A DNA stretch of 31,873 bases from a virus, in the IMG/VR virus record IMGVR_UViG_3300020415_000001, positions 1-31,873 of that record. One strand, written 5' to 3'. This document shows positions 1 through 8,587 of the stretch, one piece after another. Every line of letters starts with the position of its first letter. The first letter of the stretch is position 1. The translations under genes and the position numbers were made by a program. The notes beneath the pieces are model-generated. The model worked only from the letters and a program-made list of their open reading frames with translations, was not told where the DNA came from and did no database searches.

Positions 1-63
1 CTGCCGGATAAATGTCGCAATTAATGGGCGCACGAACGGTTAAAGGACCGACAAACCTTAACT

Positions 64-1146
64 ATGAGTACTGAAAACAACAACGTTGAAACTAACGACG
101 TCAACCTCGACGATTTCGCAGTAGAACTCTTTGGCGGGAGCGAAGCTGCACCTGACAACGCCAAGTCGGAAGAAGTGGAAGAGGAAGATACGGAAGTAAG
201 CAACGCACCTCAAGACGATGATACTCATTCTGAGGGTTCGGAAGATGAACCCAATTCCGAGGATAACGATGACCTCGCAACAGAAGAAGACGAAAGTGAC
301 GAAGGAACCCGTGACGAGTCGGATGACGACGAAGACGGTAAGCCTAAGAAAACTCGTTTTCAGAAACGCATCGACGAGCTGACTGCTAAGGCACGAGAAG
401 CGGAACGTGAGAAGGAAGCCACTGAGGTTGCCCTTAAGGCCCGTATCGAAGCACTAGAAGCTAAGCTCGGACAGGACGAAAAGCCAGAAGACAAGAGTCA
501 GAAGGCAGACGAACTGGTAGAACCTAAACCTACCGACAAGACCGAAGACGGTGAAGATAAATACCCTCTCGGTGATTACGACCCCCAGTATCTTAAGGAC
601 CTCGCAGACTACTCTTTCGAGAAGAAGTTTGCAGCTCTCGAAACCTCTAAGGCGGAAAAAGAGCAGGAGCGAATTAAGAAGGAGCAAGACATCAAGGCGG
701 AAGCCGAGAAGCAAGCTCTACAGGAGTCGTGGACGGAAAAGCTTGCACCCGCACAGGAGCGTTACCCTGACTTCCACGAGAAAGGCGAAGCACTAGTTTC
801 GACCTTCGACGGAATTGACGCAAGTTACGGTGAATACCTTTCGACTGCACTTATGGCACTGGACAATGGCCCGGACGTTCTGTACTACCTTGCCTCGAAC
901 CCTGACGAAGCTCAGTCTATTGTTGAAAGTGGCCCGATGAAGGCTACCGTTGCAATGGGCCGGATTGACTCGATGTTCGCTGCAAAGGAGGAAGCTAAAA
1001 AGAGCGCTCCTCGTAAGGTTAGTAAAGCCCCCAGCCCGCCTCCGGCCAACAAAGGCTCAAGCGTAGCTAAAGGCTCTATTAATCCTAGCGATGGGGACGT
1101 TGACCTTGATGCCCTCGCGCGTGAACTCGCGAAGGGAGGGTATTAA
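64..1146 (+). CDS. Putative capsid scaffolding protein
   Basis: The 360-residue product is very acidic over its first ~95 residues (runs of Glu/Asp). It has heptad-rich, likely coiled-coil stretches near residues 95-145 and 190-230. A Lys/Pro/Ser-rich basic patch lies near 310-340, before a short C-terminal helix. It sits directly in front of the coat gene with a 29-nt gap. P22-type scaffolds (gp8, about 300 residues) share this acidic, helical composition and location, bind coat through a basic C-terminal segment, and leave the procapsid before DNA packaging. The role here is inferred from position and composition, because scaffolds diverge too fast for motif recognition. The start is ATG, with an AAAGGA-like sequence about 17 nt upstream, which is a poor ribosome site. 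A start outside good spacing, or coupling to an upstream gene, is possible. Confidence 0.75.
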   Translation: MSTENNNVETNDVNLDDFAVELFGGSEAAPDNAKSEEVEEEDTEVSNAPQDDDTHSEGSEDEPNSEDNDDLATEEDESDEGTRDESDDDEDGKPKKTRFQKRIDELTAKAREAEREKEATEVALKARIEALEAKLGQDEKPEDKSQKADELVEPKPTDKTEDGEDKYPLGDYDPQYLKDLADYSFEKKFAALETSKAEKEQERIKKEQDIKAEAEKQALQESWTEKLAPAQERYPDFHEKGEALVSTFDGIDASYGEYLSTALMALDNGPDVLYYLASNPDEAQSIVESGPMKATVAMGRIDSMFAAKEEAKKSAPRKVSKAPSPPPANKGSSVAKGSINPSDGDVDLDALARELAKGGY

Positions 1147-1175
1147 TAACTCATAAGTACAAAGGATAGTCTATA

Positions 1176-2471
1176 ATGGCTACAGTAACTGTCGATCAAG
1201 CGAAGCTTGTCCTTAATTCGTTTGCTGCGATTTTCCAGAATAACCTAATCTCTAAGGACTTGGTCACTTGGCGTAAGTTTGACGGCGAAATGAACGACCG
1301 TAATGGTCTGACTGTCGTCGAGCAGGTAACGCCTGACTACACCACCACGTTCACCGATTCGGCGGTCAATGACCTGTCGGCTGGTGTGCAGGATACCACG
1401 TTCGGTTCGGAACAGTTCCAGCTCAAGAACGTGATCGGTTCGAGCATGGGTTGGGGCGACTTCGTCAAAATCCGTGACATCGGTGCCGCTCGCGAGTCGG
1501 AAGCTCTTAAGGCTGCTGCGCTCCGTCTGGCTCACGACATTGATGCCTACATCCTCGGTTTCGCTGCTAACGCTTCGAACAACTGGCTGGGTGATGGTAA
1601 CAGTGCCGTATCTCAGTGGGATGACATCGCAGGTGGTTATACCCGCCTGAAAGAAGAAGGTGTAGATAGCATGGACATGCGTGCCGTGCTGACCTACGGC
1701 GATAAGCAGGCCCTTGGTCGCGACATCGTCGAAACGAACACGACTGGTAACCTTGAAGGTATGGGTATCTATCGTGAAGGCTTTAACGGCTCGGTTGCAG
1801 GTTTTAACACCCTGTTTACCCAGCAGCTTCCGGCCCTCACTACGGGTACTCGTGTTGCTACCGGCACCTCGGTAACGAACTACGGTGCTGGTGACCCTGA
1901 GAACGACTACGAAGACGTTGCAATCAGCGGCGCTCCGGGTCAGTTCAAGTCGGGCCTCATTAACTTTGATGGTCAGACGGGTGCAGTCACGGTTGTGGAC
2001 GGTGAAACGTTCACTATCGAAGGTGTGTACGCGTACGATAATCGTGCGAAGAAGCAGCTTGACCACCTCCAAGAGTTCCGTGTAATCGGTAATCACACTG
2101 CTGCGGCTGGTGTCTTCACCAACGTCCGGTACTTCCCCGCGATTATCGTGGATGGTCCGTATCAGACGGTTGTTAACACCAACGGTGGTTGGGATGGTCT
2201 GGCAATTACCCACAAGGGTGCTGCCTCGACCGCTCTGCATCCGCGTTTCCTCGCGGACAAGAGTTCGATTATCGTGAATACGGCTGACCTCATCATGCCC
2301 GCAACTGGTACTGCTCAGCGTAAGAGCCTCTCGAAGGTTCCCGTGAGCGTCCGCATGTGGCAGGATTCGGTCTTCGCAACTGGTGAACACCGTGTTCGCT
2401 TTGACGTGGCTCTCCAGCCGAACGTCACGGCAGACGGTCGCCGTCGCATCGTCCGTATCAACGGTTCGTAA
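1176..2471 (+). CDS. Major capsid (coat) protein, P22 gp5-like
   Basis: The 431-residue product matches the length of P22 coat protein (430). Residues ~45-135 resemble the P22 coat family. A VVEQ-type strand, then a segment ending in KNVIGSSMGWGDFVKIRD, is followed by a long helix with ESEALKAAALRLAHDID, which corresponds to the P22 stretch before LANNVELKVANMA. Residues ~220-330 are Gly/Val/Thr-rich beta sequence, where P22-type coats carry their insertion domain. The protein would assemble on the upstream scaffold into the icosahedral shell. The ribosome site AAAGGA lies 9-10 nt before the ATG. The gene is followed by a strong terminator, which may allow separately tuned high expression. 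Codon use is noticeably biased towards C- and T-ending codons, as expected for the most abundant virion protein. Confidence 0.88.
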   Translation: MATVTVDQAKLVLNSFAAIFQNNLISKDLVTWRKFDGEMNDRNGLTVVEQVTPDYTTTFTDSAVNDLSAGVQDTTFGSEQFQLKNVIGSSMGWGDFVKIRDIGAARESEALKAAALRLAHDIDAYILGFAANASNNWLGDGNSAVSQWDDIAGGYTRLKEEGVDSMDMRAVLTYGDKQALGRDIVETNTTGNLEGMGIYREGFNGSVAGFNTLFTQQLPALTTGTRVATGTSVTNYGAGDPENDYEDVAISGAPGQFKSGLINFDGQTGAVTVVDGETFTIEGVYAYDNRAKKQLDHLQEFRVIGNHTAAAGVFTNVRYFPAIIVDGPYQTVVNTNGGWDGLAITHKGAASTALHPRFLADKSSIIVNTADLIMPATGTAQRKSLSKVPVSVRMWQDSVFATGEHRVRFDVALQPNVTADGRRRIVRINGS

Positions 2472-2490
2472 TAACTACTAACTAAAGAAG

Positions 2491-2528
2491 GGTCGGAGTG
2501 GAGCTTATCTGCTCCGACCTTTTCTTTT
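2491..2528 (+). terminator. Rho-independent terminator after coat gene
   Basis: A perfect 8-bp stem is formed by GGTCGGAG (2491-2498) and CTCCGACC (2512-2519). The 13-nt loop can extend pairing through GGAGC/GCTCC. A T-rich tract (TTTTCTTTT) follows. It probably gives partial termination, setting coat expression above that of the tail genes. Confidence 0.85.
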
Positions 2529-2550
2529 ATCTCTCAAAGGATTCTAACAG

Positions 2551-2820
2551 ATGTCTTACATCGAACGCTATTCTCCGGTAATTTGTGCTGCTAACTCTAC
2601 TACCCCGTTTAGCGGGTCGAGCGTAGGCAACTTTATCTGTACCGCAGCAGGAACTATTACCCTAGTCGCCAATCAGGCAGACGGTAAACCTGAAACTACG
2701 CTACTCGACACCTTTGCTGTTTCAGCAGGTGACATCCTTGAACTGAGAATGTTCATCGGTAAGAACGGAGGCTACCTAACGACTGCTTCCAGTGGTGCTG
2801 GCGTACTCGGTACTTCGTAA
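2551..2820 (+). CDS. Small beta-rich virion protein, possible capsid decoration
   Basis: The 89-residue product is Ser/Thr/Gly/Ala-rich and predicted to be mostly beta, with strands around residues 28-40 (FICTAAGTITLV) and 60-70 (ILELRMFIG). It has no membrane segment, signal peptide or recognisable catalytic motif. It lies between the coat gene with its terminator and the head-tail adaptor gene, a slot that often holds head decoration or stabilisation proteins. That role is inferred from position only. The ribosome site AAAGGA is 12 nt before the ATG. Confidence 0.65.
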   Translation: MSYIERYSPVICAANSTTPFSGSSVGNFICTAAGTITLVANQADGKPETTLLDTFAVSAGDILELRMFIGKNGGYLTTASSGAGVLGTS

Positions 2821-2845
2821 TCTCCAAACACAGGCGAACTAAAAC

Positions 2846-3625
2846 ATGACTACGGTTTCTCAAATTATCACTGACGCTTACAGACAGGGAAACCTTATTG
2901 CTAGAGGGACCTCTCCGACCACGGCAGAACAAACCGAAGGTCTAAGGTACCTCAGTCGTATTGTAAAGTCAGTGTTTGGCAACGAGGCTGGTGAAGACCT
3001 AAACCCTTTCCCGATTGGTCGAAAAGACATCAATCGTCCGCAAGGGTATCCTTGGTACAACGACGTCCCTGACAATGACTGGTACGTCCCCAAGAACCTT
3101 CGTCTTATGCTCAACCTCGAAGACTCGGTCACTCTTTATTTGCACCCTGTCCCGGATGACGGGTCGCGGTTTGCTGTAAAGGACGTGGCTGGTAACCTTT
3201 CAACTTACAACGTTACAGTGTACGGTAACGGTCGGAACATTGACGGTGCCTCGTCTGTCGTGCTTAACACGGATGGCGAAGCCGGTGAGTGGTTCTACCG
3301 AGAAGACACTGGTAACTGGCAGAAATACGCCCCGATGGCGGTAGACGACGAGTTCCCGTTCCCGGAGGAGTTTGATGACTTCTTCATTACGATGCTCGCT
3401 ATTCGTCTCAACCCGTCTTACGGTGTTGCTCTTGATGGTCAGTCCAACGCTACACTAGCACGGTCTAAACGACAGCTTGTTGCTAGGTATCGTCAAATCA
3501 TCCCCACTCCTTCCGAGCTTGCTTTGCTTCGGATGACTAAAATGTCTGATGACAGGCAGCAGTGGTTGGACTCGTACCATTACCTTAACCCGAACACTGC
3601 GTTCGACAGCGGATGGCCTTACTAA
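2846..3625 (+). CDS. Head-tail adaptor / tail accessory protein, P22 gp4-like
   Basis: The 259-residue product starts with an alpha-helical pattern (MTTVSQIITDAYRQGNLIA, then TEGLRYLSRIVKSVF). Packaged-DNA stabilisation and adaptor proteins of the P22 gp4 / T7 gp11 type begin with the same pattern: a helix, a loop, then a helix that packs against the portal. A beta-rich middle (residues ~85-165) follows, then a helical C-terminal third with RLNPSYG and an arginine-rich helix near 205-220. In P22 this protein is the first to close the portal after packaging. Gene order coat, small protein, adaptor, hub fits this role. The C-terminus overlaps the longest version of the next frame by a few codons. 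Confidence 0.7.
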   Translation: MTTVSQIITDAYRQGNLIARGTSPTTAEQTEGLRYLSRIVKSVFGNEAGEDLNPFPIGRKDINRPQGYPWYNDVPDNDWYVPKNLRLMLNLEDSVTLYLHPVPDDGSRFAVKDVAGNLSTYNVTVYGNGRNIDGASSVVLNTDGEAGEWFYREDTGNWQKYAPMAVDDEFPFPEEFDDFFITMLAIRLNPSYGVALDGQSNATLARSKRQLVARYRQIIPTPSELALLRMTKMSDDRQQWLDSYHYLNPNTAFDSGWPY

Positions 3626-3627
3626 CA

Positions 3628-4896
3628 ATGGTAGATATTCCCTTCTTCGGTACGGACTACAGCCGTCAGGTTGCTCAAGAGCCGTACGTTCAGATGTACA
3701 ACAGGTACGCTGAGAAAAACCCGGCTCTGAACGACTCAATGGTTTCAGTCATTTCTCGCCCTGCGATGAAAAAGTGTGCCGAGGTTGGGTCTGGCCCAAT
3801 TCGTAAAGTGTTCAGCTCTCCCGGTGTTTTCGACGGTGACGCGTTCATCGTCTCTGGTACCGACCTTCACAGGCTCGACAGAGAAACACTAGAGTCTACG
3901 CTTATTGGTACGATCAGTACTCTTGACGTCGGTGACGTGAGTATGGCTACGACTGCTCCTATTGGAGAGGTCCCTGCTTACCTTTACATCGCAGAGGGTT
4001 CGGTTCTCTGGGTGTACACTGACAACAGCCCTTCTCGTGGTAGGCTACAGTTTACTGGGCCTCTTACTAACGGAGAACAGGTGCGTATCGGTGACGTCTA
4101 CTACCAGTTCACTACTGGTTCGGTTGACAGTGGTACTCCTGACGGTTCGTCCGGTAACCCGTGGTTGATTAACATGAACGTAACCCTTGTGGAGTCGATT
4201 GAAAACCTCTACGTAGCGATTGACGCTAACGGTGTAGAAGGCTCTGACTACAGTACGGGACTTACTGCTCACCCTACGGTCCAACCTACAGGCTTCAACG
4301 CTACCGAGTTGTCGGTGGAGTCCAAGCTTGCTGGTGGCTTAGGTAACACGACCACGACTACTGAGACTGGTTCGAACATGGCTTGGGATGACGCTACACT
4401 CACTGACGGTGGGTCGGCCAGCATCCGACAGGTTTACTTGCCTGACGATCTTGGTGCTGTCTCTGTGGCTCACATCAACTCTTACATCATCGTGATCCCT
4501 CAGCAGAACGACGACAACAAAGGTCAGTTCTACTGGATTGATCCCGGTGAGAACACTGTTGATCCGTTGAACTTTGCTACAGCTGAACGTAACCCTGACG
4601 GACTTCATCAGGTTGTTGTCTTCGGTGACCTGTTCTGGCTCCTTGGTGAGAACACTACTGAGCCTTGGCAAACGACTGGTGACGTAAATTCCCCCATGCA
4701 GCGGTACAGAGGTATCCTCTTTGACCGTGGTTCTTGGGAAGGTACGGCTGTTCAGGTAAAAGACAGTCTGATCGTTGTTGATGAAGACGGTGGCGTCTTT
4801 CAAATTCAAGGTGGTCAGAAACGTATTTCACGGCCAGACATTGAAGAACGAATTAGGCGAGCTAAAGAAAATGAAAAAGCCCGCACCAACATGTAA
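3628..4896 (+). CDS. Tail hub protein gp10-like, N-terminal half (split gene)
   Basis: The 422-residue product from ATG 3628 opens with MVDIPFFGTDY, the usual start of P22 gp10-type packaged-DNA stabilisation proteins. An alternative start at 3613 adds five residues. Beta-propeller-like sequence follows, including FYWIDPGENTVDPLNFATAE, FWLLGENTTEPW, and FDRGSWEG...DSLIVVDEDGGVF, all typical of the family. Residues ~143-262 are a separate inserted module (ANGEQVRIGDVYYQF-like start; LSVESKLAGGLGN...AWDDATLTDGG end) of a type that recurs in many phage structural proteins. The product stops after RISRPDIEERIRR. Intact homologues would continue there into the next blades, and that continuation is found in 5953-6801. 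It closes the portal channel together with the gp4-like protein. Confidence 0.78.
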   Translation: MVDIPFFGTDYSRQVAQEPYVQMYNRYAEKNPALNDSMVSVISRPAMKKCAEVGSGPIRKVFSSPGVFDGDAFIVSGTDLHRLDRETLESTLIGTISTLDVGDVSMATTAPIGEVPAYLYIAEGSVLWVYTDNSPSRGRLQFTGPLTNGEQVRIGDVYYQFTTGSVDSGTPDGSSGNPWLINMNVTLVESIENLYVAIDANGVEGSDYSTGLTAHPTVQPTGFNATELSVESKLAGGLGNTTTTTETGSNMAWDDATLTDGGSASIRQVYLPDDLGAVSVAHINSYIIVIPQQNDDNKGQFYWIDPGENTVDPLNFATAERNPDGLHQVVVFGDLFWLLGENTTEPWQTTGDVNSPMQRYRGILFDRGSWEGTAVQVKDSLIVVDEDGGVFQIQGGQKRISRPDIEERIRRAKENEKARTNM

Positions 4897-4910
4897 AGGA
4901 ATTTAACGTC

Positions 4911-5951
4911 ATGCTACTTCACGCAGACAACTTTGATTACTATGGGAGCGACTCTGCTTTCCTTGACGACGGTGTGTATGCATCCACCTACGGCGCGACC
5001 ATCATAAACGACCCTGACGGCGTTTCCGTCGGCAAAGTCCTGAGCCTTCGGTTCAGCGGCAACGAACGAGGTATTCGCTGGGTGCTCCCTGCGGCTAACG
5101 CCACGGTCGGCGTGGCAGCGCGGTTCTACCTAGAGCAGATTCCGGCCAGCGATGATGACCGACCAACCATCATCCAGTTCCGGGACGGATCGAATGATCG
5201 CATTCTCGGTATCCGGGTTACCCCGACCGGCGCTCTTGAGGCTATCGACAGCGGCAGCGTTGTGGTTGGTGCAACTACTGGACCTGTTCTTACCCCTGAG
5301 GCTTGGTGGCACATTGAAGCTAAGTTCAACGCGGGTACCGGAGACATTGAAGTAAGGGTAGAGGGTGTTACTGTTCTGGACGATACCGACCCGACACCGC
5401 TCGCGCCCACCACATCGCAAATCGCCTGCGGGTCCAGCGGCTCGGGTAATTCCGGTTCGACCGACGTTAAGGTCAAGGACCTCGTGGTTTGGGATAGCAG
5501 TGGCTCGGCAAACAACGACTTCTTCGGTTCGGTGCTGGTTTATGACCTTGCCCCTACGGCAGATGACACGTTCCCTACTGGTTGGACCTCTACTGCTGCC
5601 AATGGTTATTCGGTGTTGGATAGCAACCCGCCTGATGACGGCGTAGCTTACATCGCTGCTGACGACACTCCTCCGGCTGCTGCTGTCTTCGATCTTGAAG
5701 ACCTCCCGGCAGACGTTACTAGTGTCCGTGGTCTTATTACTCGTGTTCGAGCAGCAAAGACCGATGGTGGTGACGGTAGCCTACAGGTGTCGATGACTAG
5801 TAATGGTTCAGATGACGCTGGTGCAGATCGACCTATCACTACGGCGCAGACTTACTGGTCTGACGTCTCAGAACTTGACCCTGACACTGCCGCAGCTTGG
5901 ACACCCTCTGGTGTTAACGCGGCTCAACTTAAAATAGACAGGACTACGTAA
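4911..5951 (+). CDS. LamG / concanavalin-like tail protein inserted within the hub locus
   Basis: The 346-residue product starts MLLHADNFDYYGS and contains a jelly-roll pattern. The strand WWHIEAKFNAGTGDIEVRVEGV (residues ~125-147) is followed by DVKVKDLVVWDSSGSANNDF. A second beta region runs from NGYSVLDSNPPDDGVAYI to the end, with YWSDVSELDPDTAAAWTPSGVNA. This is the concanavalin-A/LamG-like protein often found in tail modules of phages of proteobacteria. It is presumed to bind surface glycans or decorate the tail. It is unusual in lying between the two halves of the tail hub. The ribosome site AAAGGA lies 9 nt before ATG. The stop is one base before the next ATG (TAA-C-ATG), so translation is coupled. 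Confidence 0.75.
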   Translation: MLLHADNFDYYGSDSAFLDDGVYASTYGATIINDPDGVSVGKVLSLRFSGNERGIRWVLPAANATVGVAARFYLEQIPASDDDRPTIIQFRDGSNDRILGIRVTPTGALEAIDSGSVVVGATTGPVLTPEAWWHIEAKFNAGTGDIEVRVEGVTVLDDTDPTPLAPTTSQIACGSSGSGNSGSTDVKVKDLVVWDSSGSANNDFFGSVLVYDLAPTADDTFPTGWTSTAANGYSVLDSNPPDDGVAYIAADDTPPAAAVFDLEDLPADVTSVRGLITRVRAAKTDGGDGSLQVSMTSNGSDDAGADRPITTAQTYWSDVSELDPDTAAAWTPSGVNAAQLKIDRTT

Positions 5952-5952
5952 C

Positions 5953-6801
5953 ATGGTTGCAACCCCAGAGATTCGTTCCTCTCAAGGGCGTGTGATTACG
6001 GTGACAGACGCTGTTTCTACAGCAGAAGTAGAAGTAACGCAAGCTAGGACTCTTGGGGTTGCGAACATCCCGGCAGAACATATCGAATCTACTCAGGCTC
6101 GTTTGGTCGTCCCTTACAACAAGAAACCAGAAGAAATTCAGGTAACGCAGGCTCGAACGCTTGCAGTTGTTAAAGGCCGGGTTAGCGACCCCCGTGTCCG
6201 TGCTTGGACATTTACTATTGACGGACATGACTTCTACGTCCTTCGTCTCGGTAACGATGAAACCTTAGTGTACGACGTTTACAGTGAACAGTGGTACGTG
6301 TGGGGTTCTAGTGACACTCCGCTGTGGAGAGCTTACAACGGTACCAACTGGTTAGGAGCCGATGGCCAAGCGGCTTTGTTTGGTTCTAACATCCTTGTTG
6401 GTGATGACGGTAACGGTGCCCTGTACTTCTTGGACCCTGACAGTGACACTGACGACGACGCCCTTGACGGTGCAGACGTTCAGCGATCTTTCAAACGGGT
6501 TATCCAAGGTCAGGTCACTCACAGAGGTTACAACTCGCGGCGCATGTACGACGTTGTCCTAGAGGGCAGCATCGGTGACGCAACGAACGAAGACCTCGTG
6601 ACTGTTAACCTCTCATTCTCTGACGACAGGGGTAACACTTACAACGACGCGGGTGACGTTACACTGACCCAAGGTGACTACAACACGAGAGCCAACTGGC
6701 GCAGTCTCGGTAGTCTTACTTCTCCGGGTCGATTGCTCCGTGTCACTGACTACGGCGCTCTACGTAGGATTGACTACACTGACGCTTCACTAGAGGAATA
6801 A
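5953..6801 (+). CDS. Tail hub protein gp10-like, C-terminal half, fused to VTQ repeats
   Basis: The 282-residue product has two parts. Residues ~1-76 contain three to four imperfect ~16-residue repeats (EVEVTQARTLGVANIP, HIESTQARLVVPYN, EIQVTQARTLAVV). They resemble the T-Q-A/V beta repeats that follow LamG-type genes in other phages. Residues ~84-282 (AWTFTIDGHDFYVLRL, LVYDVYSEQWYVWGSS, LVGDDGNGALYFLD, then SDDRGNTYND) are the C-terminal blades of a gp10-type tail hub, including the last strand LLRVTDYGALRRIDY. This half should complement the 3628-4896 product in the virion. The start directly follows the LamG stop. The repeats and LamG gene look like one mobile module that entered the hub gene. 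Confidence 0.75.
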   Translation: MVATPEIRSSQGRVITVTDAVSTAEVEVTQARTLGVANIPAEHIESTQARLVVPYNKKPEEIQVTQARTLAVVKGRVSDPRVRAWTFTIDGHDFYVLRLGNDETLVYDVYSEQWYVWGSSDTPLWRAYNGTNWLGADGQAALFGSNILVGDDGNGALYFLDPDSDTDDDALDGADVQRSFKRVIQGQVTHRGYNSRRMYDVVLEGSIGDATNEDLVTVNLSFSDDRGNTYNDAGDVTLTQGDYNTRANWRSLGSLTSPGRLLRVTDYGALRRIDYTDASLEE

Positions 6802-6804
6802 CAC

Positions 6805-7671
6805 ATGCCGAGTATTCAAGACCTTGACGGTAGGTTCCCTATTGTTAACCCTGACGGTACTCCTACCACTTATCTGCTCCGTCTGTTGAACGACAGAGGG
6901 GACAGTCAGACAGGGACTGACACTGAGATAGCGGAACTAGCGAGTCAGATTGACGGCAAGGCTGACAAGACTACAGAGATTATTGCTGGTAGCGGTCTTA
7001 GCGGAGGGGGTGACCTTTCTGAGGACCGCACCATCAACCTCGATCCTCTAAGTCTTGACGATCTAACTGACGTTGACTTAACGACTACCCCTCCTACTGA
7101 CGGACAGGTCATGGCCTATGTTGCAGCAGATAATGAGTGGGTACCTGCTAACCAAAGTGGAGGCGGCGGCGGCGGTGGAAGTGGTAAGATTATCCTAAGT
7201 CCGCAAGAAGAGTACGACGGGTCGTCTAGTTCTAACTTCGCAACTAAAGGATTGCAAGGTTACTTCTCTCGTAACAGGACGTGTAGTAAGATCGTAGCGT
7301 TTATGACTCCTGCAAGTGGCGCAACGTATAAAGCTTTCGTGGTGGAGCTAGATGGCTCGACTAACGTCACGGCTGTACTAGCAGAATCGTCTACGGTTTC
7401 TGGTTTGCCTACGACGCAAGGAGCGTACGAGTTCGACTTCACTGAGTGTACTATTACCGCAGGAGTCCGAACGGCTTTCCTGATTGTTCGAACAGACGGC
7501 ACGGGATCAACCCCAGTGTCTATCGGATATACAGGCGGCAACACTGTTGCTGTTAACGCTGGTGCTGACGATGTTTACAGTATCCGTGCAACGGTGAACT
7601 CTATTGCTGTTTCAACTTCCTTAAATACAGACTCCGGTAGTTGCTACCTAGCCTGTCCAGAGTTAGAGTAA
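6805..7671 (+). CDS. Tail fibre / receptor-binding-type protein
   Basis: The 288-residue product has an N-terminal virion-attachment segment (residues 1-50). Next comes the collagen-like/fibre signature GSGLSGGGDLSEDRTINL (residues ~64-81), and then the phage tail motif LDDLTDVDLTT...DGQVMAYVAADNEWVPAN (~87-118). A seven-Gly flexible linker lies near 121-127. The C-terminal ~150-residue beta domain begins KIILSPQEEYDG and has many Thr/Ser/Val strands, likely a carbohydrate-binding jelly roll. In P22 the equivalent slot holds the tail needle; this protein looks more like a fibre or collar tip. It lies 3 nt after the hub C-half, in the same operon. Confidence 0.72.
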   Translation: MPSIQDLDGRFPIVNPDGTPTTYLLRLLNDRGDSQTGTDTEIAELASQIDGKADKTTEIIAGSGLSGGGDLSEDRTINLDPLSLDDLTDVDLTTTPPTDGQVMAYVAADNEWVPANQSGGGGGGGSGKIILSPQEEYDGSSSSNFATKGLQGYFSRNRTCSKIVAFMTPASGATYKAFVVELDGSTNVTAVLAESSTVSGLPTTQGAYEFDFTECTITAGVRTAFLIVRTDGTGSTPVSIGYTGGNTVAVNAGADDVYSIRATVNSIAVSTSLNTDSGSCYLACPELE

Positions 7672-7675
7672 CAAA

Positions 7676-8104
7676 GTGAAAAGAACGATTAAGCTTCACG
7701 ACGTCCTTCAAGCGACTGACGCGTACATGAAAGACATTCAAGGGTTCTACCCCGAAGAGTGGCTAGACAACGACGCTAACGTTGCTTTGATTGACCCCGA
7801 AACAAGAGACGTTGCTCTGTTCGAGCGACAACACAAGACGCCTCACGCTGTACACGGCCACTACTTCTTCCACAGTCGCGGTAAAAGTGCAGTCAAATCT
7901 GCTAAAGCCGCACTAGAGGAGATTTTTAGTGGTCGGTACAACGTTGAGGTTATCTGCGGGTTAACTCCGCTGGACAACAAAGGTGCTCTTTGGATGAACC
8001 GTAGGCTCGGTTTCAAGTCTTACGGGCACACTGACACAGCGGCAGGGCTTTGCGATTTTGTCGTACTAACTAAACAAGAATGGGAGAACGCTCGACATGA
8101 GTAA
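7676..8104 (+). CDS. GNAT-like acetyltransferase-fold virion-associated protein
   Basis: The 142-residue product starts at GTG 7676, four nt after the preceding stop. The C-terminal part contains LTPLDNKGALWMNRRLGFKS, the classic GNAT alpha4-beta strand signature (N-x2-A/L-x-W-x3-LGF). In T7-like phages a GNAT-fold protein sits at the same place as internal virion protein gp13, and P22 has gp14 here. The acetyl-CoA pyrophosphate loop (Q/R-x2-G-x-G/A) is not obvious; HSRGKSAVKSAK near residues 63-74 is a possible degenerate form. It may therefore be a structural or chaperone descendant without enzyme activity. It overlaps the next gene by 8 nt. Confidence 0.65.
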   Translation: MKRTIKLHDVLQATDAYMKDIQGFYPEEWLDNDANVALIDPETRDVALFERQHKTPHAVHGHYFFHSRGKSAVKSAKAALEEIFSGRYNVEVICGLTPLDNKGALWMNRRLGFKSYGHTDTAAGLCDFVVLTKQEWENARHE

Positions 8105-8573
8105 GATTTTCGGTGGGAGTAAGAGCAAACAGACTTCTACTTCCAGTAACAGGGCTTATGATTCTGTTAACCAAGCAATGTCTCCTCTTATGGGTATGGC
8201 AGGTACAGGCGCTAATGCCTTGCAAGCTCTACTCTCTGGAGATATGTCTGGTTTCAACAGTTTCAAAGACGCAACAGGTTTCGACGCCGTAGCAGAACAG
8301 GGTTCCCGTGGTATCACTGGTAACGCTGCTGCAAAAGGGATGCTGAGAAGCGGCCCAACGGCTAAAGGACTACAGGCGTTCGGTACTAACCTACAGAACA
8401 CGTACGCTAACAACTACATGGATCGTCTGCTACAGCAGGCTGGACTCGGGTTTAACGCTGCTAACTCTCTTACTGCCGCAGGTGGTCAGAACACTAGCAC
8501 TGGTACCTCGAAAAGCAAGCCGGGCCTTGGTGGCTTTATTGGTGGAGCTATGTCGGGTATCGCTGGCGGATAA
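8097..8573 (+). CDS. Putative DNA ejection / internal virion protein (small)
   Basis: The 158-residue product is Gly/Ala/Ser/Asn-rich. Its N-terminal basic tail (MSKIFGGSKSKQTSTSS) is followed by small-residue helices with GMAGTGANALQALLSG, GSRGITGNAAAKGML, and AANSLTAAG. It ends in a Gly-rich hydrophobic segment, GLGGFIGGAMSGIAGG. This composition is common for ejection proteins of the P22 gp7 / T7 internal core type, which are packed in the head and pass into the cell envelope during DNA entry. Position before two further ejection-type genes supports the call; there is no catalytic motif. Confidence 0.62.
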   Translation: MSKIFGGSKSKQTSTSSNRAYDSVNQAMSPLMGMAGTGANALQALLSGDMSGFNSFKDATGFDAVAEQGSRGITGNAAAKGMLRSGPTAKGLQAFGTNLQNTYANNYMDRLLQQAGLGFNAANSLTAAGGQNTSTGTSKSKPGLGGFIGGAMSGIAGG

Positions 8574-8587
8574 GGAGAAACTAGAAT

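Noticed and set aside
1-43. Possible 3' end of an upstream gene (open from the left edge to a TAA at 41-43)
   Set aside because: Only 13 codons are visible, and another frame stops at 22-24; too short to support as portal or anything else.
1245-2390. 381-codon open frame antisense to the coat gene
   Set aside because: It mirrors codon bias of the coat gene, has no ribosome site or recognisable protein pattern, and opposes the late operon.
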